A stretch of DNA of 14,747 nucleotides, taken from contig JANPEZ010000093.1 of NCBI GenBank assembly GCA_031423155.1, positions 1 through 14,747 on the forward strand. The letters run 5' to 3'. The position numbers and the translations under genes were made by a program. Under the pieces are notes generated by a model. The model was given only the letters and a program-made list of their open reading frames with translations. It was not told the DNA's origin and did no database searches. The DNA is from JANPEZ01 sp031423155 (lineage in GTDB: Bacteria > Actinomycetota > UBA4738 > HRBIN12). Below, in pieces: positions 13,809 through 14,747 of this stretch (its first letter is position 1; the number at the start of each line of letters is the position of its first letter).

Positions 13809-14747
13809 GTGGCCGAGCCCGATCCGTCAGAGCGCAAGCGCATCTTCCTGCTCGACGGACACTCTCTGGCCTACCGGGCCTTCTTCGCATTGCCGACGAC
13901 GCTTGCCACCAGCACCGGCCAGGTGACCAACGCGGTCTACGGGTTCACCTCGATGTTGATCAAGCTCCTGGCCGAGGAGAAGCCGGACTACGTCGCGGTC
14001 GCTTTCGACAAGGGCGCCCCGACTGTTAGGTTGGAGAAGTTCCCCGACTACAAGGCCGGCCGGCCCGAGACGCCAAGCGAATTCCGCCCGCAACTGGGCC
14101 TGATCGAGGAGGTCCTCGAACACCTGAACATCCCCGTCATCCATGTAGAGGGGCACGAGGCCGACGATGCGATCGGCACGCTGGCGACGCGCGCGGCTGC
14201 AGAGGGTATAGACGTGGTCATCGTTACCGCCGACCGCGACTTCTTCCAACTGATACAGCCGGCGATCCGCGTGATGTTCAATCGCAGGGGCATCTCCGAC
14301 ATCGTCTTATTCGACGAGGCCGGAGTGAGCGAGCGCTACGGCGTCACGCCGGCTCAGTACCTCGAGTACGTCGCTCTGAAGGGCGACGCGTCCGACAACA
14401 TCCCAGGTGTCCCAGGAGTGGGGGAGAAGACCGCGGCCAAGCTCGTCCAGGAGTACGGCACCGTCGAGGAACTGCTCGCCCGCGTCGATGACCTCAAGGG
14501 CAAGCTCAGAGAGAACGTGGCTGCGGCGGGCGAGCAGCTCGCCCTCAACAAGGACCTGGCGAGGATCGTCGTCGACCTTGAACTGGACGTCGATCCAACC
14601 GACTGTCAGATGGGCGAATGGGACATGGTGGCCGTCCGCAGGCTCTTCACCTCGCTCGAGTTCCGAACCCTTCTCGACCGCTTGGAGGACCTAGGCCGGG
14701 CAACCAAGCCCAAGGTCGAGGTCACAGAGCTGGATCTTCGGCAGGTG
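13809..14747 (+). CDS. polA: DNA polymerase I, N-terminal part (5' nuclease domain), runs off the window
   Basis: The frame is open from GTG 13809 to the last base (313 codons, no stop), so this is a partial gene. The visible part is the 5'-3' exonuclease (FEN-like) domain used to remove RNA primers and in excision repair. Its metal-binding and H3TH signatures are in order: FLLDGHSLAYRAF, VAVAFDKGAPTVR, HEADDAIGTLA, VTADRDFFQL, and LKGDASDNIPGVPGVGEKTA. The motif order and residues match bacterial Pol I, and the full protein is normally about 850-900 aa. GTG is chosen because it is the first in-frame start before the catalytic Asp motif and sits seven bases after a -10 element. It is divergent from efeU across a 115-base gap. 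The polymerase domain is not visible here. Confidence 0.96.
   Translation, partial: MAEPDPSERKRIFLLDGHSLAYRAFFALPTTLATSTGQVTNAVYGFTSMLIKLLAEEKPDYVAVAFDKGAPTVRLEKFPDYKAGRPETPSEFRPQLGLIEEVLEHLNIPVIHVEGHEADDAIGTLATRAAAEGIDVVIVTADRDFFQLIQPAIRVMFNRRGISDIVLFDEAGVSERYGVTPAQYLEYVALKGDASDNIPGVPGVGEKTAAKLVQEYGTVEELLARVDDLKGKLRENVAAAGEQLALNKDLARIVVDLELDVDPTDCQMGEWDMVAVRRLFTSLEFRTLLDRLEDLGRATKPKVEVTELDLRQV

Overview
The window reads as chromosomal DNA from a high-GC bacterium of the phylum Actinomycetota, probably a deep-branching or uncultured lineage. The evidence is the strong G/C third-position bias, the large DnaE1-type replicative polymerase with a complete PHP domain, TANNNT -10 elements placed for leaderless mRNAs, and a gene order (RluD-like, dnaE, hisA-like, trpC-trpB-trpA, then polA) that resembles a compressed version of the conserved actinobacterial dnaE1/priA/trp/polA neighbourhood. 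The genus cannot be told from the sequence alone.

Layout, left to right: the 3' end of an RluD-family pseudouridine synthase; dnaE; a HisA/PriA-like barrel with a strongly altered active site; trpC, trpB and trpA, tightly coupled by short overlaps between trpC/trpB and trpB/trpA; a C-terminal remnant of an FAD-dependent oxidoreductase; a tRNA-Leu(CAA) gene on the minus strand; a lipoprotein carrying two different solute-binding folds in tandem; a polar amino-acid ABC importer (binding lipoprotein, permease, ATPase); a 360-base gap with a terminator, repeats and a candidate minus-strand structured RNA; an FTR1/EfeU-type iron permease on the minus strand; and, divergent from it, the 5' part of polA running off the right end.

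Functionally there are four blocks: DNA replication and repair (dnaE, polA); the last steps of tryptophan synthesis (IGP synthase plus tryptophan synthase beta and alpha), with no trpF, trpD or trpE in view; solute uptake (one complete amino-acid importer preceded by the unusual dual-domain lipoprotein); and iron uptake (efeU alone, without efeO or efeB).

The items most worth attention are: (1) the gap at 12495-12853, where a near-consensus minus-strand promoter (TTGACA, 17-base spacer, TATCTT) with no ORF behind it leads into about 168 bases with long complementary segments and a U-run, which looks like an undescribed small RNA; (2) the HisA-like protein, in which most recognised catalytic and phosphate-binding signatures are altered; (3) the fusion of a type 1 and a degenerate type 2 solute-binding domain in one lipoprotein.
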